Of a stretch of DNA of 64,000 bases, positions 39,263-47,577 are shown in pieces (position 1 is the first letter of the stretch; every line of letters starts with the position of its first letter). The notes beneath the pieces were generated by a model, which was given only the letters and a program-made list of their open reading frames with translations, had not been told where the DNA came from and ran no database searches. The DNA is taken from positions 62,001-126,000 of the forward strand of contig NZ_AQUR01000100.1 in NCBI RefSeq assembly GCF_000372525.1, given 5' to 3'. The translations under genes were made by a program, and so were the position numbers. This DNA is from Cupriavidus neocaledonicus. Its GTDB lineage: Bacteria; Pseudomonadota; Gammaproteobacteria; Burkholderiales; Burkholderiaceae.

Positions 39263-39295
39263 ACGCCCGCCGCATCCGGCGGGCGTTTGTTTTTA
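39263..39295 (+). terminator. Terminator after suhB
   Basis: A perfect 10-bp stem (ACGCCCGCCG 39263-39272, CGGCGGGCGT 39277-39286) with a CATC loop is followed by TTGTTTTTA. It lies 37 bp past the suhB stop. Confidence 0.92.
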
Positions 39296-39446
39296 CGGGG
39301 CCGCACACCCGTGCATTCCGCCTTGCGGCCTGGTCTCATTCCCCGGCGAGCCATGATCCTGGTCAAGGCCGCGCCGCCCTGCGCTCACCAGAATGAATCC
39401 ATGCGCCACGCCATGTGCGCGCGGATCCAGCCACAGGAGAGCCAGC

Positions 39447-39662
39447 ATGTTTCCCGAGTACCGCGACCAGATCACCGCCCTGAAGACGCAGGACGCCCGC
39501 TTTGCGCGGCTGTTCCACCGCCACAATACGCTCGACCAGGAAATCCACAACATGGAGGCGGGCCTGGTGCCTGCATCCACCTTCGAGATCGAGCGGCTGA
39601 AAAAAGAGAAGCTGCTGCTCAAGGACCAGCTCTACCAGATCCTGCGCCGCGCCACCGCCTGA
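39447..39662 (+). CDS. DUF465 (YdcH family) small coiled-coil protein
   Basis: 71-residue charged helical protein: FPEYRDQITALKTQDARFARLF then LDQEIHNMEAG and a second helix ending LKKEKLLLKDQLYQILRR. This is the complete YdcH/DUF465 helical hairpin. Function is unknown; members are often linked to stress or cell-cycle genes. AGGAGA precedes the ATG. The PPK2 gene starts 14 bp after its stop, so the two are cotranscribed. Confidence 0.9.
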   Translation: MFPEYRDQITALKTQDARFARLFHRHNTLDQEIHNMEAGLVPASTFEIERLKKEKLLLKDQLYQILRRATA

Positions 39663-39676
39663 CCGGAGGCGTGCAG

Positions 39677-40786
39677 ATGACCGATCGCGACACCCTCCCC
39701 ACCCGCATCCCCACCGCCACACGGCCTCGCGCCACCGCCAGGGGCGATGTGCTGCCCACCGCTTCGGCGCTGTCGGCGCAGCGCAATGAAGTCGACAGCG
39801 CCGTCGAAGCCGCGATGCAACTGGCGGCAAGCGGAATCCATGACATCCTCGCCGGTCAGGCCGGCGATGGCACCGGCATGCTGGGCGCCATCCGCACCCT
39901 GCTCGACGGCCTGGCGCCGGACGAGGCCGCACAGCTGCGCAGCCTGATCCTCGAAGGCGACCCCGCCGCCTGGCACGCCGGCCGCCAGCGCCACCCGGAC
40001 GATGAGCTGTCCGCCGGCTGGCGCGAAGGCGCGTACCCGTACCAGAATCTGATGTCGCGCCGCAATTACGAGAAGCAGAAGTACCGCCTGCAGGTGGAGC
40101 TGCTCAAGTTCCAGGCCTGGGTGCGCGAGACCGGTCAGCGCGTGGTGATCCTGTTCGAAGGCCGCGACGCCGCCGGCAAGGGCGGCACCATCAAACGCTT
40201 CATGGAACACATGAACCCGCGCGGCGCGCGCGTGGTCGCGCTGGAAAAGCCCACCGAAGCCGAGCGCGGGCAATGGTATTTCCAGCGCTACGTGCAGCAC
40301 CTGCCCTCCGCGGGCGAGATCGTGCTGTTCGACCGCTCCTGGTACAACCGCGCCGGCGTCGAGCACGTGATGGGCTTTTGCTCGACGCGCGAATACCAGG
40401 ACTTCCTGCAGCAGGCGCCGGACTTCGAGCGGCACCTGGTGCGCAGCGGCATCCACCTGTTCAAGTTCTGGTTCTCGGTCAGCCAGAAGGAGCAGCGCCG
40501 GCGCTTCCGCGAGCGCGAGATCCATCCGCTCAAGCAATGGAAGCTCAGCCCGGTCGACGTCGCCTCGCTCGACAAATGGGACGAGTACACCCGCGCCAAG
40601 GAGGCGATGTTCGCGCATACCGATACCGCCGATGCACCCTGGACCGTGATCCGCTCCGATTGCAAGAAACGCGCGCGGCTCAATGCGCTGCGCTACATCC
40701 TGTCGCGCTTTCCCTATGCCAACCGCGACACCACCGCCATCGGCCAGCCGGATCCGCTGATCGTCGGGCGCGCGCTGGCCAACTAA
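39677..40786 (+). CDS. ppk2: Polyphosphate kinase 2
   Basis: 369-residue PPK2-family kinase that transfers phosphate between polyphosphate and nucleotides. The N-terminal ~110 residues are variable. The P-loop kinase core has Walker A EGRDAAGKGGTIKRF (K168), Walker B LFDRSWYNRAGVEHVMGF, and the lid HLFKFWFSVSQKEQRRRF. A single catalytic domain fits class I PPK2. Substrate preference (GDP/ADP versus AMP) cannot be settled by reading. GGAGG lies 8 nt before the ATG. A universal stress gene follows after 69 bp. Confidence 0.93.
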   Translation: MTDRDTLPTRIPTATRPRATARGDVLPTASALSAQRNEVDSAVEAAMQLAASGIHDILAGQAGDGTGMLGAIRTLLDGLAPDEAAQLRSLILEGDPAAWHAGRQRHPDDELSAGWREGAYPYQNLMSRRNYEKQKYRLQVELLKFQAWVRETGQRVVILFEGRDAAGKGGTIKRFMEHMNPRGARVVALEKPTEAERGQWYFQRYVQHLPSAGEIVLFDRSWYNRAGVEHVMGFCSTREYQDFLQQAPDFERHLVRSGIHLFKFWFSVSQKEQRRRFREREIHPLKQWKLSPVDVASLDKWDEYTRAKEAMFAHTDTADAPWTVIRSDCKKRARLNALRYILSRFPYANRDTTAIGQPDPLIVGRALAN

Positions 40787-40855
40787 GCGCGGTACCCAGG
40801 CGCAGGTCGCTCGTTCCGCTTCGCGCCATTGCCTCCCACCACAGAAAAGGAACCC

Positions 40856-41290
40856 ATGTTCAAGCACATCCTGCTCCCCGTCGACGGTTCGGAGCTGTCG
40901 CACCAGGCCGTCTCCGCCGGCATCCAGTTCGCCCGCACCGCAGGGGCGCGGCTCACGCCGTACATGTGCGTGGAAAGCTATCCCTATGTCCTGACCAGCG
41001 ACAGCTCGCACGAAAAGCGCGACGCCTACCAGCAGCGCGTCGAAGCCGGGGCGCGCCAGGAACTGGCCAGGGTCGAATCCGCGGCAGCGCTGGCCGGGGT
41101 ACCTTGCACCGGCCACGTCTCCAGCGCTTCGGCACCGTACCAGGGCATCATCCATGCCGCCCGGGACCTGGGCTGCGATGTCATCTTCATGGCCTCGCAT
41201 GGCCGGCGGGGGCTCAGCGGGCTGCTGCTGGGCAGCGAAACGCAGAAAGTGCTGACCCACAGCGACATCCCGGTGCTGGTGTTCCGCTGA
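40856..41290 (+). CDS. Universal stress protein, UspA family
   Basis: 144-residue Usp domain. It opens MFKHILLPVDGSELS and ends with the ATP-binding-type motif MASHGRRGLSGLLLGSETQKVLTHSDIPVLV, so it belongs to the nucleotide-binding branch (G-2x-G-9x-G-S/T pattern). It probably supports survival in stationary phase or energy stress. AAAAGGAA precedes the ATG. It lies behind the polyphosphate kinase gene, which makes an energy-stress unit plausible. Confidence 0.92.
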   Translation: MFKHILLPVDGSELSHQAVSAGIQFARTAGARLTPYMCVESYPYVLTSDSSHEKRDAYQQRVEAGARQELARVESAAALAGVPCTGHVSSASAPYQGIIHAARDLGCDVIFMASHGRRGLSGLLLGSETQKVLTHSDIPVLVFR

Positions 41291-41400
41291 TCCGGGGCCG
41301 GCGCAGCGGTCTGGGGCCCCGTCTGCGGCAGCACCGTGCTGTACCATATCGCCCATATTCGAAAACGCCCCTTCGTGCCGCGGCCACAGGCCGCCGGAGC

Positions 41401-41432
41401 AGCGCCCGGCCCGCCCCGCGGGGGGCGCTTTT
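41401..41432 (+). terminator. Probable terminator after universal stress gene
   Basis: GC-rich inverted repeat: CGCCCC (41412-41417) pairs with GGGGCG (41422-41427), or alternatively AGCGCCC (41401-41407) with GGGCGCT (41423-41429). It is followed by a short T run (TTTTCC). It lies about 110 bp past the stop and about 70 bp before mutS. Confidence 0.55.
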
Positions 41433-41501
41433 CCTCGGCACGCAAGGTGCGCTCGGCGCGGATCGGGCGGCACGACGCAGGCCCACCGCCAGACAGGCTA
41501 A

Positions 41502-44201
41502 ATGGCAATGGGATTGCAGAAGAAAACCGACCCTGAACAGACACAGGCAGACGCCGCAGGCAGCCGCCACACGCCCATGATGCAGCAGTACCTGCGCATC
41601 AAGGCGGACCACCCCGACACCCTGCTGTTCTACCGCATGGGTGACTTCTATGAACTCTTTCATGACGATGCCGAGAAGGCCGCGCGCCTGCTCGACATCA
41701 CGCTGACCGCGCGCGGCGCGTCGAATGGCGTGCCGATCCGCATGGCCGGGATCCCCTTTCATTCGGCGGACCAGTACCTGGCGCGGCTGGTGAAGCTGGG
41801 CGAATCGGTCGCGATCTGCGAGCAGATCGGCGACCCCGCCACCAGCAAGGGACCGGTGGAGCGCAAGGTGGTGCGCATCGTCACCCCCGGCACGCTGACC
41901 GACGCCGCGCTGCTGCCAGACAAGGCCGATACCTTCCTGATGGCCGTGCACCAGCAGACCACGCGCCGCGGCGTCAGCAAGACCGGCCTGGCGTGGCTGA
42001 ACCTGGCCAGCGGCGAGCTGCGCCTGATGGAATGCGAAGCGGCGCTGCTGGGCCGAGAACTGGAGCGCATCCGCCCGGCCGAGCTGCTGTATGCCGACGG
42101 CATCGAACTGCCGGCGCTGGCGTGCGCACGCACGCGCCTGCCGGAATGGCATTTCGACCAGGATGCCGGCACGCGCCGGCTGCGCGAGCAGCTTGGCGTG
42201 GCCAGCCTCGACCCGTTCGGCTGTGCCGGGCTGGGCGCCGCGCTCGGCGCGGCCGGCGCGCTGCTGAACTACGCCGCTACCACGCAGGGCCAGTCGCTGC
42301 GCCATGTGCAGGGCGTGAAGGTCGAGCGCGAATCGGAATACGTCGGGCTGGATTCCGCCACGCGGCGCAACCTGGAACTGACCGAAACCCTGCGCGGCGG
42401 CGAGTCGCCGACGCTGTTCTCGCTGCTGGACACCTGCTGCACCGCCATGGGCAGCCGCGCGCTGCGCCACTGGCTGCACCACCCGCTGCGCGACCCGGCG
42501 GTGCCGCAGGCACGCCAGCAGGCCATCGGCGTGCTGATCGACCAGGGTACCGACGCGCTGCGCGGAGCGCTGCGCCGGCTCGCCGACGTCGAGCGCATCA
42601 CCTCGCGCCTGGCGCTGCTCAATGCCCGTCCGCGCGACCTGTCGTCGCTGCGCGACACGCTGCGCGCGCTGCCGGAGGTGCAGGCCTGCCTGCGCGACGA
42701 CCAGGGCAGCCTGCTGCTGGCGCAGACCGTGCAGGACCTGGCCGTGCCGCACGACTGCCTGGACCTGCTGGTGCGCGCGGTGGCCGAAGAGCCGGCTACG
42801 GTGGTGCGCGACGGCGGCGTGATCGCGCGCGGCTTCGATGCCGAGCTCGACGAGCTGCGCGATATCTCCGAAAACTGCGGCCAGTTCCTGATCGACCTGG
42901 AAGCGCGCGAGCGCGCGCGCACCGGCATTGCCAACCTGCGCGTCGAGTTCAACCGCGTGCACGGCTTCTATATCGAGGTCACCAACGGCCAGGCCGACAA
43001 GGTGCCCGACGACTACCGCCGCCGCCAGACCCTGAAGAACGCCGAGCGCTACATCACGCCCGAACTGAAGGCCTTCGAGGACAAGGCGCTGTCGGCGCAG
43101 GACCGCGCGCTGGCGCGCGAGAAGCAACTCTACGATGGCCTGCTGCAGGCACTGCTGCCGCATATCGGCGAGCTGCAGCGCGTGGCCGCGGCGCTGGCGC
43201 GACTGGACGTGCTGGCGGCACTGGCCGAGCGCGCGCAGACGCTGGACTGGTCGGCGCCGGAGCGCGTCGCCGAGAACGTGGTCGATATCGTGCAGGGCCG
43301 CCATCCGGTGGTCGAGGGCCAGCTCGCGGCGGAGTCGGTGGCGTTCATCGCCAACGACTGCCAGCTCAACGAGGCGCGCAAGCTGTTGTTGATCACCGGC
43401 CCGAACATGGGCGGTAAATCGACCTTCATGCGCCAGACCGCGCTGATCGTGCTGCTGGCCTGCGTCGGCGCCTATGTGCCGGCGCGGCGCGCGGTGATCG
43501 GGCCGATCGATCGCATCTTTACCCGCATCGGCGCGGCCGATGACCTGGCCGGCGGGCGCTCGACCTTTATGGTCGAAATGACCGAGGCCGCCGGCATCCT
43601 GCATCACGCCACGCCGGCATCGCTGGTGCTGATGGACGAGATCGGCCGCGGCACGTCGACCTTCGACGGCCTGGCGCTGGCGTGGGCGATCGCGCGCCAC
43701 CTGCTGTCGCACAACCGCAGCCATACCTTGTTCGCCACGCATTACTTCGAACTGACGCAGCTGCCGCAGGAGTTCCCGCAAGCTGCCAACGTGCACCTGT
43801 CGGCGGTCGAGCATGGTGACGGCATCGTGTTCCTGCACGCGGTGCAGGACGGCCCGGCCAGCCAGAGCTACGGCCTGCAGGTGGCGCAACTGGCGGGCGT
43901 GCCGCAGCCGGTGATCCGCGCCGCGCGCAAGCACCTGGCCTGGCTGGAACAGCAATCCGCCGACGCCACGCCCACGCCGCAGCTCGACCTGTTCGCCGCC
44001 CCGCCGACACCCGCCGGCGACGAGGCCTGGGACGACGACGATGCCGCCATGGCTGCCTGCGCGCCCGCGCTGGCGCCCGAGCAGGCAGCCGTGATCGACG
44101 CGCTGGCCGACCTGGATCCGGACACGCTGACGCCGCGCGCGGCGCTGGAGGCGCTGTACCGGCTCAAGGCACTGGCGGGCGAGGCGGTCGATACGGCATG
44201 A
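41502..44201 (+). CDS. mutS: DNA mismatch repair protein MutS
   Basis: 899-residue mismatch sensor. The mismatch-wedge Phe-x-Glu is F49-Y-E51 in MGDFYELF. Connector, lever and clamp regions follow. The ATPase has Walker [10 protein letters not shown] starting at residue 633, Walker [17 protein letters not shown], and the dimer-interface [13 protein letters not shown]. The C-terminal tail after residue 800 keeps the MutS tetramerisation-like region. The start may be 41502 or the second Met at 41508. Its stop overlaps the next gene's start by 4 bp (ATGA). mutL is not in the window. Confidence 0.96.
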   Translation: MAMGLQKKTDPEQTQADAAGSRHTPMMQQYLRIKADHPDTLLFYRMGDFYELFHDDAEKAARLLDITLTARGASNGVPIRMAGIPFHSADQYLARLVKLGESVAICEQIGDPATSKGPVERKVVRIVTPGTLTDAALLPDKADTFLMAVHQQTTRRGVSKTGLAWLNLASGELRLMECEAALLGRELERIRPAELLYADGIELPALACARTRLPEWHFDQDAGTRRLREQLGVASLDPFGCAGLGAALGAAGALLNYAATTQGQSLRHVQGVKVERESEYVGLDSATRRNLELTETLRGGESPTLFSLLDTCCTAMGSRALRHWLHHPLRDPAVPQARQQAIGVLIDQGTDALRGALRRLADVERITSRLALLNARPRDLSSLRDTLRALPEVQACLRDDQGSLLLAQTVQDLAVPHDCLDLLVRAVAEEPATVVRDGGVIARGFDAELDELRDISENCGQFLIDLEARERARTGIANLRVEFNRVHGFYIEVTNGQADKVPDDYRRRQTLKNAERYITPELKAFEDKALSAQDRALAREKQLYDGLLQALLPHIGELQRVAAALARLDVLAALAERAQTLDWSAPERVAENVVDIVQGRHPVVEGQLAAESVAFIANDCQLNEARKLLLITGPNMGGKSTFMRQTALIVLLACVGAYVPARRAVIGPIDRIFTRIGAADDLAGGRSTFMVEMTEAAGILHHATPASLVLMDEIGRGTSTFDGLALAWAIARHLLSHNRSHTLFATHYFELTQLPQEFPQAANVHLSAVEHGDGIVFLHAVQDGPASQSYGLQVAQLAGVPQPVIRAARKHLAWLEQQSADATPTPQLDLFAAPPTPAGDEAWDDDDAAMAACAPALAPEQAAVIDALADLDPDTLTPRAALEALYRLKALAGEAVDTA

Positions 44202-45238
44202 AGGCGCTGCGCCGGGCCCTGCCGACCCTGCTGCTGCCATGGCTGTGCCAGGCCGCCATGGCGGCTGCCGCGCCGCATGCGCTGGCGGCGCGGGCACCGG
44301 CCAAGCCGCAGGTGGTGCGCGTCGCGCTGATCGCCGACGTGCCGCAATGGCCCGCCGCGGAAGCCAATCTGTCGGCCCTGCTCGACCACTTCGCCGAGCG
44401 CAAGCTGAACCTCGTGATCCATGCCGGCGGTATCAAGGGCGATACCGAGTCGTGCAGCGACGCGGTGCTCGGCAGCCGCCAGCAGCTGCTGAACCAGTCG
44501 CCGCTGCCGCTGATCTATGTGCCGGGCGAAACCGACTGGTCCGAATGCAGGCTGCCGGTCAACGGCGGCTTCGACCCGGTCGAGCGCCTGAGCCGGCTGC
44601 GCGAACTGTTCTTCCCGGAAGATGCCACGCTCGGACGGCAGACGCGGCCGCTCGTGCGGCAATCGGACCAGGCGCTGTTCCGCAGTTTCCGCGAGAACAT
44701 GCGCATCAGTGTCGGCGACGTGCTGATCGTCGGCCTCAATGTGCCGGGCGACAACAACCACTACCGCGACGAAGGCGGCCGCAACAGCGAGTTCGAGGAC
44801 CGGCGCGAAGCCAACCGGCAGTGGCTGGCCCGGGCGTTCTCGCTGGCGCGCCAGCGCGACCTCAATGGCATTGTCGTGGTGGCCCACGCCGATCCGCATT
44901 TCGCCAACGGCTGGGAGAAGAAGGGACGGCCCACGCTGCTCGACGGCTTCATGCGCCATCGCACGCGCGACGGCTACCTGGAATTCAAGCGGCAGCTGCG
45001 CGACCTGAGCGCGCGCTTCAACGGCAAGGTGTTGCTGGTGCACGCCGCCGGCAGCGGCGCCGACAGCGGTTTCGGCATCGACAAGCCGCTGCGCGATACG
45101 GCCGGCAAGGTGCTGCAGAATTTCACGCGCGTGTCGCTGCCGGCCAGCTCGATCTCGCAATGGGCCGAGCTGGTGATCACGCCCGCCGCGGCGTCGCCGT
45201 TCGCGGTGGTACTGAAGGATGCCCCGGCGCCGAACTGA
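44198..45238 (+). CDS. Secreted metallophosphatase-like protein with altered metal site
   Basis: 346 residues with a signal peptide (about 1-25, [10 protein letters not shown]). The layout resembles calcineurin-like phosphoesterases: ALIADVPQW where D-x-H is expected, [14 protein letters not shown] where GD-x2-D is expected, [10 protein letters not shown] in place of GNHD/GDNEW, then [10 protein letters not shown] and LLVHAAGSG. Several ligands are therefore replaced, so phosphatase activity is doubtful, although the fold is likely kept. It overlaps mutS by 4 bp and is translated with it, but no repair role is evident. Function unknown. Confidence 0.7.
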   Translation: MKALRRALPTLLLPWLCQAAMAAAAPHALAARAPAKPQVVRVALIADVPQWPAAEANLSALLDHFAERKLNLVIHAGGIKGDTESCSDAVLGSRQQLLNQSPLPLIYVPGETDWSECRLPVNGGFDPVERLSRLRELFFPEDATLGRQTRPLVRQSDQALFRSFRENMRISVGDVLIVGLNVPGDNNHYRDEGGRNSEFEDRREANRQWLARAFSLARQRDLNGIVVVAHADPHFANGWEKKGRPTLLDGFMRHRTRDGYLEFKRQLRDLSARFNGKVLLVHAAGSGADSGFGIDKPLRDTAGKVLQNFTRVSLPASSISQWAELVITPAAASPFAVVLKDAPAPN

Positions 45239-45256
45239 CGCGCGCGCCAAAGCAAA

Positions 45257-45278
45257 GAAGCCGGCAACAGCCGGCTTC
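45257..45278. terminator. Bidirectional hairpin between convergent genes
   Basis: A 9-bp perfect stem (GAAGCCGGC 45257-45265, GCCGGCTTC 45270-45278) with an AACA loop lies in the 66-bp gap between the phosphatase-like gene and slyD. The T runs are weak on both strands, so it may act as a processing or stability element as much as a terminator. Confidence 0.55.
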
Positions 45279-45304
45279 CCGATGACAGCACTGCAAGCGA
45301 ACGC

Positions 45305-45832
45305 TCAGTGCAGCGTGCGCGGGGTGTCGTCGTCCTCGTCTTCATCCACCACTTCAACGCCCGAGGCGCCGTGGGCGTGGCCATGCTCGACTTCCTCGGC
45401 GGTGGCTTCGCGCACTTCCGAAACCTTCAGCCAGAAGCGCAGCGCCATGCCGGCCAGCGGATGGTTGCCGTCCAGCACGACCTTGTCCTCGGCCACGTCG
45501 GTCACGGTGTAGATGACGGAGTCTTCTTCGTCGCCGTCTTCGGGCATGCCCTCGAACTGCATGCCGACTTCGAGCGGCTCGGGGAAGCGGTTGCGCGGCT
45601 CGACCTTGACCAGGTCGGCATCGTAGTCGCCGAACGCGTCTTCCGGCTCCAGCTGCAGCTGGGTCTCGAAGCCGGTGTCATGGCCGTCGAGCGCTTCCTC
45701 GATCTTGGGGAACGTGCCATCATAGCCGCCGTGCAAATAGACCATGGCTTCATCTGACTCCTCGATCAGATTGCCTTGCGCGTCCGATAGCTTGTACATC
45801 ACGGACACCACCGTGTTCTTAGCGATTTTCAA
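45305..45832 (-). CDS. slyD: FKBP-type peptidyl-prolyl isomerase, SlyD-like
   Basis: 175-residue cytoplasmic FKBP isomerase/chaperone. The FKBP halves are KIAKNTVVSVMYKLSD...MVYLHGGYD and VVLDGNHPLAGMALRF, with the insert-in-flap chaperone domain between. The C-terminal tail is acidic with a few His (HGHAHG), a reduced form of the metal-binding tail. The start is TTG at 45832: GGAG lies 7 nt upstream, and a TATAAT 26 nt upstream would start the RNA past the next ATG. Divergent from roxA, only 11 bp away. Confidence 0.92.
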   Translation of the reverse strand: MKIAKNTVVSVMYKLSDAQGNLIEESDEAMVYLHGGYDGTFPKIEEALDGHDTGFETQLQLEPEDAFGDYDADLVKVEPRNRFPEPLEVGMQFEGMPEDGDEEDSVIYTVTDVAEDKVVLDGNHPLAGMALRFWLKVSEVREATAEEVEHGHAHGASGVEVVDEDEDDDTPRTLH

Positions 45833-45843
45833 TTCTTGACTCC

Positions 45844-47049
45844 ATGAACGATTCCGCATTATACGCGCAGGCCCTGCCCCCTGGCCCCGTCGACCCAGAC
45901 ACTCCGCTCGACCTGCTTGGTGGCATGACGCCTGCTGCATTCATGCGGGATGTCTGGCATCGCAAGCCCTTGCTCATTCGACAGGCGGTGCCGGGAATTG
46001 TGCCGCCGGTGTCGCGCGATGCGCTTTTCGATCTCGCCGATCGCGACGATGTCGAATCGCGCCTGGTGACGCACTTCCGCAACCGCTGGAAGCTCGCGCA
46101 TGGTCCATTTGCGCGCGAAAACCTGCCCGGCGTCAAGACCCGCCAGTGGACCCTGCTGGTGCAAGGCGTCAACCTGCACGATGCCGCCGCGGCGGAACTG
46201 ATGGGCCGCTTCCGCTTCGTGCCCGACGCCCGCCTCGACGACGTGATGATCAGCTACGCCACCGACGGCGGCGGCGTGGGCCCGCATTTCGATTCCTATG
46301 ACGTATTCCTGCTGCAAGTCTCGGGCCGGCGCCGCTGGCGCATTTCGTCACAGACCAGTCTCGAGCTGATCCCCGACATGCCGCTGAAGATCCTTGCCGA
46401 CTTCAGCGCGGAACAGGAATGGGTGCTGGAACCGGGCGACATGCTGTACCTGCCGCCGCAATATGCGCACGATGGTATTGCCGAGGGCGAATGCATGACC
46501 TGCTCGATCGGTTTCCGCGCGCCCGCCTATCGCGAATTGGCCGGGCACTTCCTGGCCTGGCTGTCGGAAACGGTGGAAGACAACGAGGACCTGGGCGGCC
46601 GTTATGCCGATGCCGGGGAGCGCGCCGCGACGCGTCCCGCGCAATTGCCGGCGGGCATGGCCAGGGCGGTGGCGGAACGGCTTAAGTCACTGCAATGGAA
46701 CAGCCAGATGGTGTCGGAATTCCTCGGCAGCCATCTGTCCGAGCCCAAGCCTGGCGTTGAATTTGCAGAGGTCGGTGACATGCCGTTGCGCCGTTATGCG
46801 ACACTGGCGTCCCGGCATGGGGTGGTGCTGGCGCCGGCATCGATTGCGCTTTACGACCGGGCCAATTTCTTCCTGAATGGAGAAGCCTACGAGCCGCCGG
46901 CCGAATTGATGCCGTGGCTGAAGAAGCTGGCCGATAATCGGCAACTCAGCGCGCAGGAGGTTGGGACCTGTGCCGAACTGCCCGATCTGATGGAAACATT
47001 CCATCACTGGACCCTGGAAGGGTGGCTGCAATTGGGGCCGCGGCTGTAA
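45844..47049 (+). CDS. Ribosomal oxygenase (cupin, RoxA/YcfD-like)
   Basis: 401-residue JmjC-type 2-oxoglutarate/Fe(II) oxygenase; E. coli YcfD hydroxylates an arginine of ribosomal protein L16. The iron triad is H148 and D150 in VGPHFDSYDVF, then H209 in PPQYAHDGIA. The N-terminal DVWHRKPLLIRQA is a family mark, and the C-terminal half is the dimerisation and winged-helix-like part. The start at 45844 lies 11 bp from the slyD start, so each promoter must lie inside the other gene. Confidence 0.9.
   Translation: MNDSALYAQALPPGPVDPDTPLDLLGGMTPAAFMRDVWHRKPLLIRQAVPGIVPPVSRDALFDLADRDDVESRLVTHFRNRWKLAHGPFARENLPGVKTRQWTLLVQGVNLHDAAAAELMGRFRFVPDARLDDVMISYATDGGGVGPHFDSYDVFLLQVSGRRRWRISSQTSLELIPDMPLKILADFSAEQEWVLEPGDMLYLPPQYAHDGIAEGECMTCSIGFRAPAYRELAGHFLAWLSETVEDNEDLGGRYADAGERAATRPAQLPAGMARAVAERLKSLQWNSQMVSEFLGSHLSEPKPGVEFAEVGDMPLRRYATLASRHGVVLAPASIALYDRANFFLNGEAYEPPAELMPWLKKLADNRQLSAQEVGTCAELPDLMETFHHWTLEGWLQLGPRL
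45858..45863 (-). promoter_or_regulatory. Candidate -10 element of slyD
   Basis: A perfect TATAAT on the minus strand lies inside the 5' end of roxA. The predicted RNA start near 45851 gives a leader of about 19 nt that contains the GGAG ribosome site for the TTG start. No strong -35 at the usual distance. Confidence 0.5.
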
Positions 47050-47085
47050 TAATGCGTAACATTGCGAATCAGCAAATTTCGGCGC

Positions 47086-47114
47086 TACACAAGCCGGGAA
47101 AACGCGGATATAAT
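47086..47114 (+). promoter_or_regulatory. Candidate promoter of small lipoprotein gene
   Basis: TACACA (47086-47091, four of six matches to the -35 consensus) and perfect TATAAT (47109-47114) are spaced 17 bp. The RNA would begin near 47121 and carry a leader of about 125 nt containing an 18-bp palindrome. Confidence 0.6.
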
Positions 47115-47188
47115 CGTTGGCTGGCTAGTACTGTGGACCACTGCATATGTCGGCACCCGGGAGGGCCTAATTTTGCAGTTCAAGAGCG

Positions 47189-47206
47189 ATAATTACCGGT
47201 AATTAT
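47189..47206. promoter_or_regulatory. 18-bp perfect palindrome in lipoprotein leader
   Basis: ATAATTACC-GGTAATTAT is a perfect AT-rich palindrome in otherwise GC-rich DNA. It lies 41 bp before the lipoprotein ATG and about 75 bp after the -10 element. It could bind a dimeric regulator as DNA or fold in the RNA leader. Flanking GCG and CGC bases add a partial extension. Confidence 0.6.
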
Positions 47207-47247
47207 TCATCGCCTGTTTTTCGTTATTACAAGTTAAAGGACGAACA

Positions 47248-47490
47248 ATGAAGAAGTCTCTCCTGATCGCATCGCTGCTGGCCGCTGTTGCTCTCGCTGC
47301 TTGCGGCAAGAAGGAAGAAGCTGCCGCCCCGGCTGCTGACACGGCTGCTCCGGCTGCTACCGCTCCCGCCGCTGAAGCTTCGGCTCCGGCTGCTGAAGCT
47401 CCGGCCGCTCCGGCTGCTGACGCTTCGGCCCCGGCTGCTGACGCCTCGGCTCCGGCTGCTGACGCTTCGGCTCCGGCCGCCAAGCAGTAA
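47248..47490 (+). CDS. Small Ala/Pro-rich lipoprotein
   Basis: 80 residues. The signal peptide has a lipobox LAAC with the acylated Cys at 19, then GKKEEAAAPAAD and a low-complexity tail of Ala, Pro, Ser and Asp/Glu. The tail ends in three copies of ADASAPA. The mature part would be a flexible acidic chain anchored to a membrane. About three quarters of its Ala codons are GCT, unlike neighbouring genes, which favour GCC and GCG. Own promoter, AAGGACG before the ATG, and a strong terminator make it an independent unit, probably well expressed. Function unknown. Confidence 0.82.
   Translation: MKKSLLIASLLAAVALAACGKKEEAAAPAADTAAPAATAPAAEASAPAAEAPAAPAADASAPAADASAPAADASAPAAKQ
47416..47478. repeat. 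3 x 21-nt tandem repeat in lipoprotein gene
   Basis: Three tandem in-frame 21-nt units (47416-47436, 47437-47457, 47458-47478) encode A-D-A-S-A-P-A. They differ only at synonymous third positions, suggesting recent expansion with purifying pressure on the peptide. Confidence 0.85.
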
Positions 47491-47510
47491 TCGGTTTTTC
47501 ACCGATAAAA

Positions 47511-47541
47511 AAACCGGCCTTCGGGCCGGTTTTTGTTTTTG
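47511..47541 (+). terminator. Terminator of lipoprotein gene, bidirectional
   Basis: A 9-bp perfect stem (AAACCGGCC 47511-47519, GGCCGGTTT 47524-47532) with a TTCG tetraloop is followed by TTGTTTTT. A run of seven A before the stem gives it activity on the minus strand also, where it would end the MBL hydrolase transcript. Confidence 0.93.
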
Positions 47542-47577
47542 GGCCGCACCTTCGCGCGGTGCCGGTTGCCACGGGCC

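Noticed and set aside
41214-44297. Thousand-codon minus-strand frame opposite mutS
   Set aside because: Antisense shadow of mutS with no recognisable domain and typical Arg/Gln/His-rich composition.
47416-47478. Regular repeats that might be read as a CRISPR array
   Set aside because: The 21-nt units are contiguous, without spacers, and encode an in-frame peptide repeat.
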